A stretch of DNA of 64,000 bases from CAG-791 sp963658695 (GTDB lineage Bacteria > Bacillota > Clostridia > Lachnospirales > Lachnospiraceae), in NCBI GenBank assembly GCA_963658695.1, contig CAVKRN010000001.1, positions 1 through 64,000 of the forward strand. Direction: 5' to 3'. Shown piece after piece: positions 35,506-42,837 of the stretch. The notes beneath the pieces are model-generated. The model searched no databases, was not told the origin of the DNA, and was given only the letters and a program-made list of their open reading frames with translations. The position numbers and the translations under genes were made by a program. Positions within the stretch are counted from its first letter, which is position 1; each line of letters starts with the position of its first letter.

Positions 35506-37536
35506 TTACGTTGAGGCGGACAAAGACAGCTCCTCCCACCGGGAGTACAGCTCCTCAAGCCGGGCCTCGCCGGCACTTTTTTCTTTCTGCAGCTCAGAGA
35601 GCTTTCCTAAGTTGGTGCAGTTCTCGGGGCGTGCCATTTCTTCATCAATGGCAGTGCTGCGCTCCTCAATCTGCGCAATTTCCGCCTCGCATTTTTTGAG
35701 ATCATTTTGGAGCTTGCGAAGCCTAGCCTGCTCCTCCTTCTGCCGTTTGTAATCGGTGCTCCCTCCGGGAGTCTGTTTATCGGATGACGGCACGCTGGCA
35801 GTGCCCTGTACGCTTGACATAGCGTCACCGGTGATGCCGTTTCCCTCTTCCTGAATCCGCCGCAGCTCATCGGCCTTGAGAACCGATTCCACCTGAGCAG
35901 ACTTTTCCAGATAATAATCGTAATTGCCGATGTAGCACGCGGGCGGCTCCGCGTCCGGTTGTCCTCCGGGGTAATTGAGCATCAGCCGATCGGTCAAAGA
36001 GAGGATCCGACTGGCAGTGCGGTTCATAAAATACCGGTCATGGGAGACGTACAGTACCGTTCCTTCGTAACTGTTCAATGCATTCTCCAGAACCTCCTTG
36101 GATACCATATCCAAATGGTTAGTGGGCTCGTCCAGAATCAAAAAGTTGGCCTCGGAGAGCATCAGTTTAGCCAGAGAAACGCGCCCCTTCTCACCGCCGG
36201 AGAGATCCGAGATTCTCTTGAAAACGTCCTCCCCTGTAAAAAGGAAGGAGGCGAGAAGATTGCGGATTTCTGTGTTGGTCATATCCGGGTGTGCATCGGA
36301 TATTTCCTCAAAGACGGTATTGGAATCCGTCAGCACATGGTGCTCTTGGTCATAGTATCCGATGTGGACATTAGTGCCAAAGCGTACGGTACCGGAAAGA
36401 GGCGCAAGCTGCCCGATGATCAGCTTCAAAAGCGTGGACTTGCCGGTTCCGTTGTTGCCGATGATGGCAACGTGCTCGCCGCGCTGAACATCGAAGGTAA
36501 TATCATCAAAAAGGTGCTTGTCTTCAAATCCCATGGACAGGTGCCGCACCTGCATGACATCTCTTCCGGAACGAATGCAGGGTTTTAATGTCAGCCGCAT
36601 ATCATCCCGAAGCTCAAAAGGCTTTTCCAGAACCTCTTTTTTGGCCAGCTGCTTTTCACGGCTTTCGGCGCGCTTGATGGACTTTTCGCGGTTGAACTGC
36701 CGGAGCTTGGCAATGACCTCCTCCTGATGCTTGATTTCCGCCTGGTTATTCAGATACTGGTGCCACTTCTGGTCGCGCAGCTTCTTTTTTTCCTCGGCAT
36801 AAAAGGAATAATTGCCGTGGAAGACAAGGGCGCGGGTGTTCTCGATTTCAATGATGTGATTGACGGTTTTATCCAGAAAATAGCGGTCATGGGAAACGAT
36901 CAGGACCGTTCCCTTGTAATTGGCCAGATACGTCTCCAGCCAGCGTATGGCAGCAATGTCCAGGTGGTTGGTGGGCTCGTCCAAAAGAATAATATCCGGT
37001 TTTTCCAGAAGGAGCTTTGCCAGAGCGACTCTGGTTTTCTGACCGCCGGAAAGTGTACGGATGGGCTGGTTAAACTCTTCATCCTTAAAGCCAAGCCCAC
37101 GCAAAATGCCGGTAATTTCACCTTTATAGGAGAATCCGCTGCTGTTTTGAAAGCGAGTCAGAAGATCATTGTATTCTTCAATGACGCTGTCTAGCTCTGC
37201 ACCGGTCAGCTGGGTCATCAGCTGTTCATCTCTGGCGATTTTCTCTTCCAGTTCCACAAGGTCCTTTTTGACATCCAGGAGCTCTTCGTAGATGTTGCCG
37301 TCCACCCCAAGGCCTTGATTCTGTGCAAGGTAGCCAACGGATGTATCCCGAGAAAAGGCCACGCTTCCCGCATCGGCAGACATCTCGCCCATCATGATCT
37401 TTAACAGTGTCGATTTGCCGGCGCCGTTGACGCCGACAATGGCTGCCCGGTCCCCTTTTTCCAGGTGAAAGGAGATATCGGTGAGTACCGGCACCTCCAG
37501 AAATGCTTTGCTGATGTGTTGTACGGATAAAATCAT
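35506..37536 (-). CDS. ABC-F family ATPase
   Basis: A 676-residue soluble protein with two ATPase cassettes and no membrane helices. Cassette 1 has Walker A GVNGAGKST, signature LSGGQKTRVALAKLLL and Walker B ILLDEPTNHLD. The linker with KHQEEVIAKLRQFNREKSIKRAESREKQL matches the ABC-F interdomain region. Cassette 2 has GNNGTGKST, LSGGEKGRVSLAKLML and LILDEPTNHLD. A charged coiled-coil C-terminal tail (about 590-676) resembles the YdiF/Uup type. ABC-F proteins act on ribosomes, in translation quality control or antibiotic protection; which applies is not readable. Its start overlaps the stop of nnrDE by four bases. Confidence 0.92.
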   Translation of the reverse strand: MILSVQHISKAFLEVPVLTDISFHLEKGDRAAIVGVNGAGKSTLLKIMMGEMSADAGSVAFSRDTSVGYLAQNQGLGVDGNIYEELLDVKKDLVELEEKIARDEQLMTQLTGAELDSVIEEYNDLLTRFQNSSGFSYKGEITGILRGLGFKDEEFNQPIRTLSGGQKTRVALAKLLLEKPDIILLDEPTNHLDIAAIRWLETYLANYKGTVLIVSHDRYFLDKTVNHIIEIENTRALVFHGNYSFYAEEKKKLRDQKWHQYLNNQAEIKHQEEVIAKLRQFNREKSIKRAESREKQLAKKEVLEKPFELRDDMRLTLKPCIRSGRDVMQVRHLSMGFEDKHLFDDITFDVQRGEHVAIIGNNGTGKSTLLKLIIGQLAPLSGTVRFGTNVHIGYYDQEHHVLTDSNTVFEEISDAHPDMTNTEIRNLLASFLFTGEDVFKRISDLSGGEKGRVSLAKLMLSEANFLILDEPTNHLDMVSKEVLENALNSYEGTVLYVSHDRYFMNRTASRILSLTDRLMLNYPGGQPDAEPPACYIGNYDYYLEKSAQVESVLKADELRRIQEEGNGITGDAMSSVQGTASVPSSDKQTPGGSTDYKRQKEEQARLRKLQNDLKKCEAEIAQIEERSTAIDEEMARPENCTNLGKLSELQKEKSAGEARLEELYSRWEELSLSAST

Positions 37537-39275
37537 AGTGTGTTTGTTCCTTTGTTAAAACGCTTTAGTGCATCAATCAGATCTGTTGCCATAATAGATC
37601 CTGCGGTCTGTGTTTGCAAAAGTAAATCTGCAAGCCGACCATGCAGGCAGGCCGCCCGGCAGGCAACATCAAAACCGTCAGGGGCATCCATGTCATTCTC
37701 TCCGTCATTGTCTTGTGCAAGAAGAGCGGCTGTAATTCCGGTCAGTACGTCACCGGAGCCGGCGGTAGCCAGCCCGTCATTGCCGGAGGTATTCAGATAA
37801 AGCGCAGGTGCCTTCCAACCGGCCACCAGTGTTCGTGCATCCTTTCCAAGGAGCGTGCAGTGATGCGCTGCGGCAAATTCCGGAAGAAGGCAAAAGCGCT
37901 CTTGCTGCAGGGTGCGCAGATCCGTGCGCAGGAGCGCGGCACATTCCGCAGCATGCGGCGTCAGAATCACCGGCATATTCTTTCCTGCTTCGGAGAGCAG
38001 CGCATATAAATCTGTGGCCGTGTTATCTGCAGCCGGTTCCAAGGCGGAAGAGGGTTGCGAATGCGCGACAGCTTGTGAGGTGAGAGAATTCGAGGCCGCG
38101 CTTTCTGCGATCAGGCGTATGGCGTCTGCATCAATCACAAGGCCACGAAGGCGTCTTTTCTTATCCTTTGTTTCCTTTGTTACGCCGGCAGCATACTGCA
38201 GCACAGTGGTTAACAGCTGCAGACTCTGACCCGTTTTTCCGATTCCCGGGCCGATGGCTACCACATCCGCCCAGGAAAGATCCTGGGCAAGCGTTTGCAG
38301 ATCGCTTTCGGAAAGTGCATCCTCATAGGTGCTGCACATGGCTTCCGGCAGCATGTTCTGCAGGATTTCACGGTTAGACGCCTGGGTATAAATTCGTACC
38401 ATGCCGGCACCGGTCCGAAGGGCGGCTTTGGCACACAGGTAGCTTGCGCCGCAGACGCCGCGGGATCCTGCGATCACGAGCACCTTCCCAAAGGTTCCTT
38501 TGTTGCCGGAAGGCGTGCGCTGCGGCAAGAGCTGCGCATTGGCGGTATCCTCAAGAAAGGTAAAACATTTAGGGTGGGAGAGTGCACGTGCTGTGATGCC
38601 GATGTCCCGGCGGAGTATCTGTCCGCAGTAAAGGGTGCCGGGGTATAGAAACTGCCCTCGCTTATAAAAAGCAAAGGTAACCGTAACATCGGCTTCTACG
38701 GCAGCCCCCATGACAGCGCCTGTTGAGGCATCAATGCCGGAGGGAATATCCAGCGCATAGACTTTTGTACCATATCTGCGGCGCTGCAGGTTGATGACCC
38801 GAATGAGGGCGGCAATGTCCTCGGATACGTCTCTGGAAAGGCCGGTGCCAAAGAGCCCGTCCAGTATAACGTCAGTATACCGTAGAGGAGCGATCAGCTC
38901 TTGCAGAGGATGCAGTGAAACGCCGTAGGAAGCCAAAATGGAAAGCTGCGTCTCCATATTATCCGGATTGCCGGAAGGCGTGCTGCAATGCGGTGCGCCG
39001 TAAGAGGATCTTTCGGCGTAAAATTCCACCTCGTAACCGGCATCCAACAGAATTCGTCCTGCCGCAAGGGCATCTGCACCGTTGTTGCCCTTCCCGGCCA
39101 CCACAGCGATGCGAATCGGACGTTTCTCCAAACAGGGAGAGGGATAATCCGCTCGCACCGCATCGGCCACTGCCAGTGCCGCCCGCTCCATAAGAACGAT
39201 GGAGGGGATGCCCAGCTCTTTACTGGTATAGCGGTCGGCAGCGCTCATTTCTTTTGCAGTCAGCAGATACTCCAT
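37533..39275 (-). CDS. nnr: Bifunctional NAD(P)HX epimerase / ADP-dependent NAD(P)HX dehydratase
   Basis: Repairs hydrated NAD(P)H. The N-terminal YjeF_N epimerase domain shows RIAVVAGKGNNGADALAAGRIL and VILDGLFGTGL. The C-terminal ribokinase-like dehydratase domain shows GNKGTFGKVLVIAGSRGVCGASYLCAKAALRTGAGMV, the GPGIG loop, and GNDGLATAGSGDVLTGITAALLAQ with the catalytic Asp. About 580 residues. ATG 39275 follows AGGAGG on the minus strand. The dehydratase half contains long Ala/Ser-rich loops around 38040-38110 that look like lineage-specific inserts. It lies between rex and the ABC-F gene. Confidence 0.93.
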   Translation of the reverse strand: MEYLLTAKEMSAADRYTSKELGIPSIVLMERAALAVADAVRADYPSPCLEKRPIRIAVVAGKGNNGADALAAGRILLDAGYEVEFYAERSSYGAPHCSTPSGNPDNMETQLSILASYGVSLHPLQELIAPLRYTDVILDGLFGTGLSRDVSEDIAALIRVINLQRRRYGTKVYALDIPSGIDASTGAVMGAAVEADVTVTFAFYKRGQFLYPGTLYCGQILRRDIGITARALSHPKCFTFLEDTANAQLLPQRTPSGNKGTFGKVLVIAGSRGVCGASYLCAKAALRTGAGMVRIYTQASNREILQNMLPEAMCSTYEDALSESDLQTLAQDLSWADVVAIGPGIGKTGQSLQLLTTVLQYAAGVTKETKDKKRRLRGLVIDADAIRLIAESAASNSLTSQAVAHSQPSSALEPAADNTATDLYALLSEAGKNMPVILTPHAAECAALLRTDLRTLQQERFCLLPEFAAAHHCTLLGKDARTLVAGWKAPALYLNTSGNDGLATAGSGDVLTGITAALLAQDNDGENDMDAPDGFDVACRAACLHGRLADLLLQTQTAGSIMATDLIDALKRFNKGTNTL

Positions 39276-39286
39276 AACATCCTCCT

Positions 39287-39335
39287 GATAAAAAACCTCC
39301 CGCGGTCTGTCAATGGAACAGGACCGGCGGAAGGC
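39287..39335 (-). terminator. Terminator-like hairpin between rex and nnr
   Basis: On the minus strand CCTTCCGC with CCGGTC can pair, with small bulges, with GACAGACC plus GCGGGAGG, followed by TTTTTT. It should reduce read-through from rex into nnr. Confidence 0.65.
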
Positions 39336-39376
39336 CTTGATGAACACACGGTAACGATTCGGCACCCTTCGGGAAA

Positions 39377-40015
39377 TCAGCTGTCTTCCTCGAAACGTTT
39401 GATGTTGTAGGACAGACGCATCAAAGAGTCGGAGAGATGGACATTTTCCACCTGAATCGAGGACGGAACGTGAAGGTCTGTGTGCGCAAAATTCCAGATG
39501 GCTTTGATAGGGCTGTTTACCAGCTTTTCCGCAACCTTTACCGCCTCCTGCTTGGGAATGGTCAGGACCACAATATCAATCTTATTGTCACGGATGAAGG
39601 ATGTAAGCTCCTCCATGGGATGGACCGTAATGGTGCCGATGCTGCGCCCGATCAGTGCATCGTTGCGGTCAAAGGCAGCCTTAAAGATGAAGCCGCGGTT
39701 GCGGTAATTCATATAGTTGACAAGGGCTGACCCTAAATTTCCGGCTCCGATCAGTATCATATTGTGGGTCTGGTTCAGACCGAGAATCTTAGCAATTTCA
39801 TCGTAGAGATACTGCGTGTTGTAGCCATACCCTTGCTGTCCAAAGCCTCCGAAATGATTGAAATCCTGACGAATTTGTGATGCAGTGACATGCATCAGGG
39901 AGGAGAGCTCCTGAGAAGAGATCCGCTCCACTCCCTGCTCCTTTAAATCCCCAAGATACCGATAATATCGCGGAAGACGGCCGATAACCGCCTGAGAAAT
40001 TTCCCTTGTTTCCAA
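39377..40015 (-). CDS. rex: Redox-sensing transcriptional repressor Rex
   Basis: A 212-residue NADH-sensing repressor. The N-terminal winged helix includes VIGRLPRYYRYLGDL and HVTASQIRQDFNHFGGFGQQGYGYN. The Rossmann domain has ILIGAGNLGSAL and, later, IWNFAHTDLHVP. The start codon is TTG at 40015, 9 bases after AAGGAG. Its promoter and a Rex-like site lie at 40154-40182, so it probably represses itself. A leader hairpin ATTTGC-gaca-GCAAAT (40051-40066 on the plus strand) sits just before the ribosome site. In Clostridia Rex controls fermentation and redox genes. Confidence 0.95.
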   Translation of the reverse strand: METREISQAVIGRLPRYYRYLGDLKEQGVERISSQELSSLMHVTASQIRQDFNHFGGFGQQGYGYNTQYLYDEIAKILGLNQTHNMILIGAGNLGSALVNYMNYRNRGFIFKAAFDRNDALIGRSIGTITVHPMEELTSFIRDNKIDIVVLTIPKQEAVKVAEKLVNSPIKAIWNFAHTDLHVPSSIQVENVHLSDSLMRLSYNIKRFEEDS

Positions 40016-40153
40016 TTGAGGTTACTCCTTAACCGCCAGCCACATCGAGGATTTGCGACAGCAAATTCGAAATGGGTGCTGAATCAGATTTGGTAATGCA
40101 GGCATTGTTCGCGATTTTACGCAAATAACGCCTGACTCTGAATAGGTATGTCC

Positions 40154-40182
40154 ATTATAGTTGCTTGTTAAATTTTAGTCAA
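40154..40182 (-). promoter_or_regulatory. rex promoter overlapping a candidate Rex operator
   Basis: On the minus strand TTGACT (40182-40177) and TATAAT (40159-40154) are 17 bases apart. On the plus strand 40165-40182 reads TTGTTAAATTTTAGTCAA, matching 11 of the 14 defined positions of the clostridial Rex consensus TTGTTAA-n4-TTAACAA. The site covers the -35 and spacer, as expected for autorepression. Confidence 0.7.
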
Positions 40183-40191
40183 ACAAACCCA

Positions 40192-40200
40192 TGCTATAAT
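40192..40200 (+). promoter_or_regulatory. Extended -10 promoter for the CBS-domain gene
   Basis: TGCTATAAT at 40192-40200: a perfect -10 with the TGn extension and no good -35. It diverges from the rex promoter, and the candidate Rex site lies just upstream of it, so Rex could affect both genes. Confidence 0.6.
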
Positions 40201-40288
40201 TATTTTCATTTTCATGGTATCATTTGTGCTTAATGGGAACATGTGGGTTTTCTTGTCTCCCGAACATGTATGGAGGTGATGATTCCTT

Positions 40289-41689
40289 ATGGATGATATA
40301 TCGGCACCCGGTCTGTTTTTGTTTCTGGCTGTTCTGCTGATTTTGGATGCAATTGTATATGGTTTTGGCTCGGCCCTTCGTGCCTCGAAGCCTCTGGATG
40401 AGGAAGAGGAGGAAATAGAAGGGGACAGCCAGATGAGCGAGACCGCCATTGAGCGCGAAAAACGGCGCCGCCGCCGGCGCAAAAGGGTACTGAATCTGGT
40501 ACTGAAGGATCAGTCCGACTATGCGGATACGGTGCAGCTGGTGACGGCCTGCGTCAATATGATCGTCGGCGCCGTGTATGGCATTGCACTGACACGTCTT
40601 TTGATGGAGCGGTTCACAAGGGGCGTCGCAAACGGACCGGCTGTGGTTGTCATGCAGATTCTGGCAGCGGTGCTGGCATGGCTCCTTGTTCTGTTTCTTT
40701 TGCTGGTGTTTGGCGTGCAGATCCCAAAGCGGCTGGGAAGTGCGGATCCGGAGACATGGGTGATTCGTGCGGGCAATATTTTTCATGTTCTCATGATTTT
40801 GACACTGCCGCTGACAAGGCTGGTGAATCTAAGCGCGAAGGGGATTCTGTTCCTCTTTGGGGTTCGCGGAACACCGCTCTCCGGCGATGTGACGGAGGAA
40901 GAGATTCGCTCCATGCTGAATGAGGGTCATGAACAGGGCGTGATTGACCAGTCCGAAGCGGAGATGATCACGAATATTTTCGAGTTTTCGGACAAGGAAG
41001 CGGCGGACATCATGACGCACCGCAAGGATATGATTGCCATCGATGCACAAAAGTCGCTTGAGGAAGCACTGGAGTTCATGCTGGGCCAGCATAATTCACG
41101 TTTTCCGGTTTATCGGGAGAACATCGATGATATCATCGGTATTCTGCATTTCCGCGATGCGGTCCGTTGGATACAAGAGCATCCGAAAACGGTCTCTGCC
41201 TCCATCCGGAATCTGGATGGCCTGCTTCGACAGGCGGAATTTGTCCCTGAGACCAAGAACATCGATGACCTTTTCCGGCAGATGCAGACCGGAAAGACAC
41301 AGATGGTTATTGTCATTGATGAGTACGGCCAGACATCCGGGCTGATTGCGATGGAAGATATCCTCGAAGAAATCGTCGGCAACATCATGGATGAGTATGA
41401 TGTGGATGAGACGCATATTACACCGACTGCCAACAAGAATGAATTCATTCTGGACGGAAGAACGCCGCTGGAGGATCTGACGTCGCGCTTTGGCATCCGG
41501 TTTGACGATGACCGTTTTGAAACCCTGAACGGGTTTCTTATGGCACAGATGGATAAGGTGCCGGATGGCAGTGAGCATTTCACAACGGACTATGGAGGGT
41601 TTCGCTTCCATGTGTTGTCCGTTGCAGAGCGGCAGGTGCAGCGGGTGATGCTGACAAGAATCCCGGCTAAAACGACGCAGCGCGCGTGA
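40289..41689 (+). CDS. CNNM/CorC-type membrane protein with CBS pair
   Basis: A 466-residue protein of the hemolysin C-like group. An N-terminal helix is followed by a charged loop (EEEEEIEGD, then KRRRRRRKR), then membrane segments (about 80-175), a CBS pair (about 205-330; IMTHRKDMIAID, FPVYRENIDDIIGILHFRDA, MVIVIDEYGQTSGLIAMEDILEEIVGNI) and a CorC_HlyC transporter-associated domain at the end. Relatives take part in Mg2+ or Co2+ efflux; a haemolysin role is not implied. A GGAGGTGAT ribosome site lies a little far (13 bases) from the ATG. It is driven by a divergent promoter next to rex. Confidence 0.88.
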   Translation: MDDISAPGLFLFLAVLLILDAIVYGFGSALRASKPLDEEEEEIEGDSQMSETAIEREKRRRRRRKRVLNLVLKDQSDYADTVQLVTACVNMIVGAVYGIALTRLLMERFTRGVANGPAVVVMQILAAVLAWLLVLFLLLVFGVQIPKRLGSADPETWVIRAGNIFHVLMILTLPLTRLVNLSAKGILFLFGVRGTPLSGDVTEEEIRSMLNEGHEQGVIDQSEAEMITNIFEFSDKEAADIMTHRKDMIAIDAQKSLEEALEFMLGQHNSRFPVYRENIDDIIGILHFRDAVRWIQEHPKTVSASIRNLDGLLRQAEFVPETKNIDDLFRQMQTGKTQMVIVIDEYGQTSGLIAMEDILEEIVGNIMDEYDVDETHITPTANKNEFILDGRTPLEDLTSRFGIRFDDDRFETLNGFLMAQMDKVPDGSEHFTTDYGGFRFHVLSVAERQVQRVMLTRIPAKTTQRA

Positions 41690-41702
41690 TGTTTTTTATA
41701 GG

Positions 41703-41769
41703 TACTGTACAGACGCCGGTCAAGCGACAGGGGGCGGACACCTCCGCCGAGACCCGTCACCCCGACTGG
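41703..41769. repeat. Family 2 palindromic repeat, copy 5 (compact hairpin)
   Basis: Starts TACTGTACAGACGCCGGTC, then AAGCGACAGG, GGCGGA-cacc-TCCGCC, and ends ACCCGTCAC and GACTGG. The arms pair throughout (CCGGTC with GACTGG, GCGAC with GTCAC, GGCGGA with TCCGCC). It is the 59-kb long copy without the apical insert. Confidence 0.72.
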
Positions 41770-41793
41770 AATAAGATTAAAAGGAGAATAAAT

Positions 41794-42537
41794 ATGTCAG
41801 GACATTCTAAATTTGCAAATATCAAGCACAAAAAGGAAGCAAACGATGCGGCAAAGGGCAAGGTATTCACCATCATCGGCCGTGAGATTGCAGTCGCTGT
41901 AAAAGAGGGCGGTCCGGATCCGGCCAACAATTTCAAGCTGGCACAGGTTGTTGCCAAGGCAAAGGCAGCCAACATGCCTAACGACACCATTGAGCGCGGC
42001 ATCAAGAAGGCAGCCGGTGATGTTGACAATGTGAATTACCAGCAGAACACCTATGAAGGCTATGGCCCGGGCGGCGTTGCCATTATCGTGGAGACGCTGA
42101 CAGACAATGTGAATCGTACGGCATCGGATGTGCGCGCGGCCTTCTCCAAGGGCAATGGCTCTATGGGCACCAAGGGAAGCGTTTCCTTCATGTTCGATCA
42201 GAAGGGACAGATCGTCATTGACAAGGAGGAGTTTGACGGCACAGCCGATGACCTGATGATGGTAGCCCTGGATGCAGGAGCTGAGGATATTCAGGAGGAA
42301 GAGGATTCCTTTGTGGTTCTGACTGCACCCGAGGATTTTGACGCGGTATCCAAGGCTGTTACAGAGGCCGGCATCGCTACTGCAAGCGCAGAGGTTACCA
42401 TGATTCCGCAGAACTATGTAACGGTGACTGATGCGGATGCGCTGAAGGGACTGAATATTATCCTCAGCAAACTGGATGAGAGCGATGATGTCCAGAATGT
42501 ATATCACAACTGGGAGAACTGTGAAAACGATGACTGA
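41794..42537 (+). CDS. YebC/PmpR-family protein
   Basis: A 247-residue protein opening with MSGHSKFANIKHKKEANDAAKGK, the YebC/TACO1 signature, followed by EGYGPGGVAIIVETLTDNVNRTASDVRAAFSKGNGSMGTKGSVSFMFD. Members act as DNA-binding regulators and, in recent work, as translation factors helping ribosomes through proline stretches. ATG 41794 lies behind AAAAGGAG; earlier in-frame starts run through the repeat and are rejected. A small acidic frame overlaps its end. Confidence 0.95.
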   Translation: MSGHSKFANIKHKKEANDAAKGKVFTIIGREIAVAVKEGGPDPANNFKLAQVVAKAKAANMPNDTIERGIKKAAGDVDNVNYQQNTYEGYGPGGVAIIVETLTDNVNRTASDVRAAFSKGNGSMGTKGSVSFMFDQKGQIVIDKEEFDGTADDLMMVALDAGAEDIQEEEDSFVVLTAPEDFDAVSKAVTEAGIATASAEVTMIPQNYVTVTDADALKGLNIILSKLDESDDVQNVYHNWENCENDD

Positions 42538-42757
42538 TGGTAAAAAGCTGGACAACCCGCTTCCGGAACCGGTAAAAGGCCGGCAAAAGGCCCCGGAATT
42601 TGCCGTTGACTGCGGTGAAACGGAAACAGGTGGAGCTTTTGATTGCTTGGATCGTAAAACGGCGCCGGCAGGAGCTCCTGCCGCGTCTCCCCAAAACAGT
42701 GCGGAGGATGATTTTGATTTTCCGGTGGCCGATGACGATGATTTCGACCTGAAGTGA
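42530..42757 (+). CDS. Small acidic hypothetical protein
   Basis: A 75-residue frame whose ATG overlaps the yebC stop (ATGACTGA). It opens MTDGKKLDNPLPEPVKGRQKAPEF and ends in an Asp/Phe-rich tail DDFDFPVADDDDFDLK. I do not recognise it. The overlap suggests translational coupling, though a GGAG lies 13 bases upstream and is not ideal. It could be a chance frame; the strongly biased acidic tail argues mildly for a real product. Confidence 0.45.
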   Translation: MTDGKKLDNPLPEPVKGRQKAPEFAVDCGETETGGAFDCLDRKTAPAGAPAASPQNSAEDDFDFPVADDDDFDLK

Positions 42758-42791
42758 TGACAATTGAGAATCCTCGGAACAGATATTTAAG

Positions 42792-42820
42792 GAAACGCTG
42801 ATTAAATCAGTGTTTCTTTT
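42792..42820 (+). terminator. Terminator-like hairpin just before ftsK
   Basis: GAAACGCTGATT (42792-42803) pairs with AATCAGTGTTTC (42805-42816) almost perfectly, followed by TTTT. It would end the yebC transcript, but lies only 18 bases before the ftsK start, leaving no room for a downstream promoter. Confidence 0.7.
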
Positions 42821-42837
42821 AGTAAAGATCGACCACT

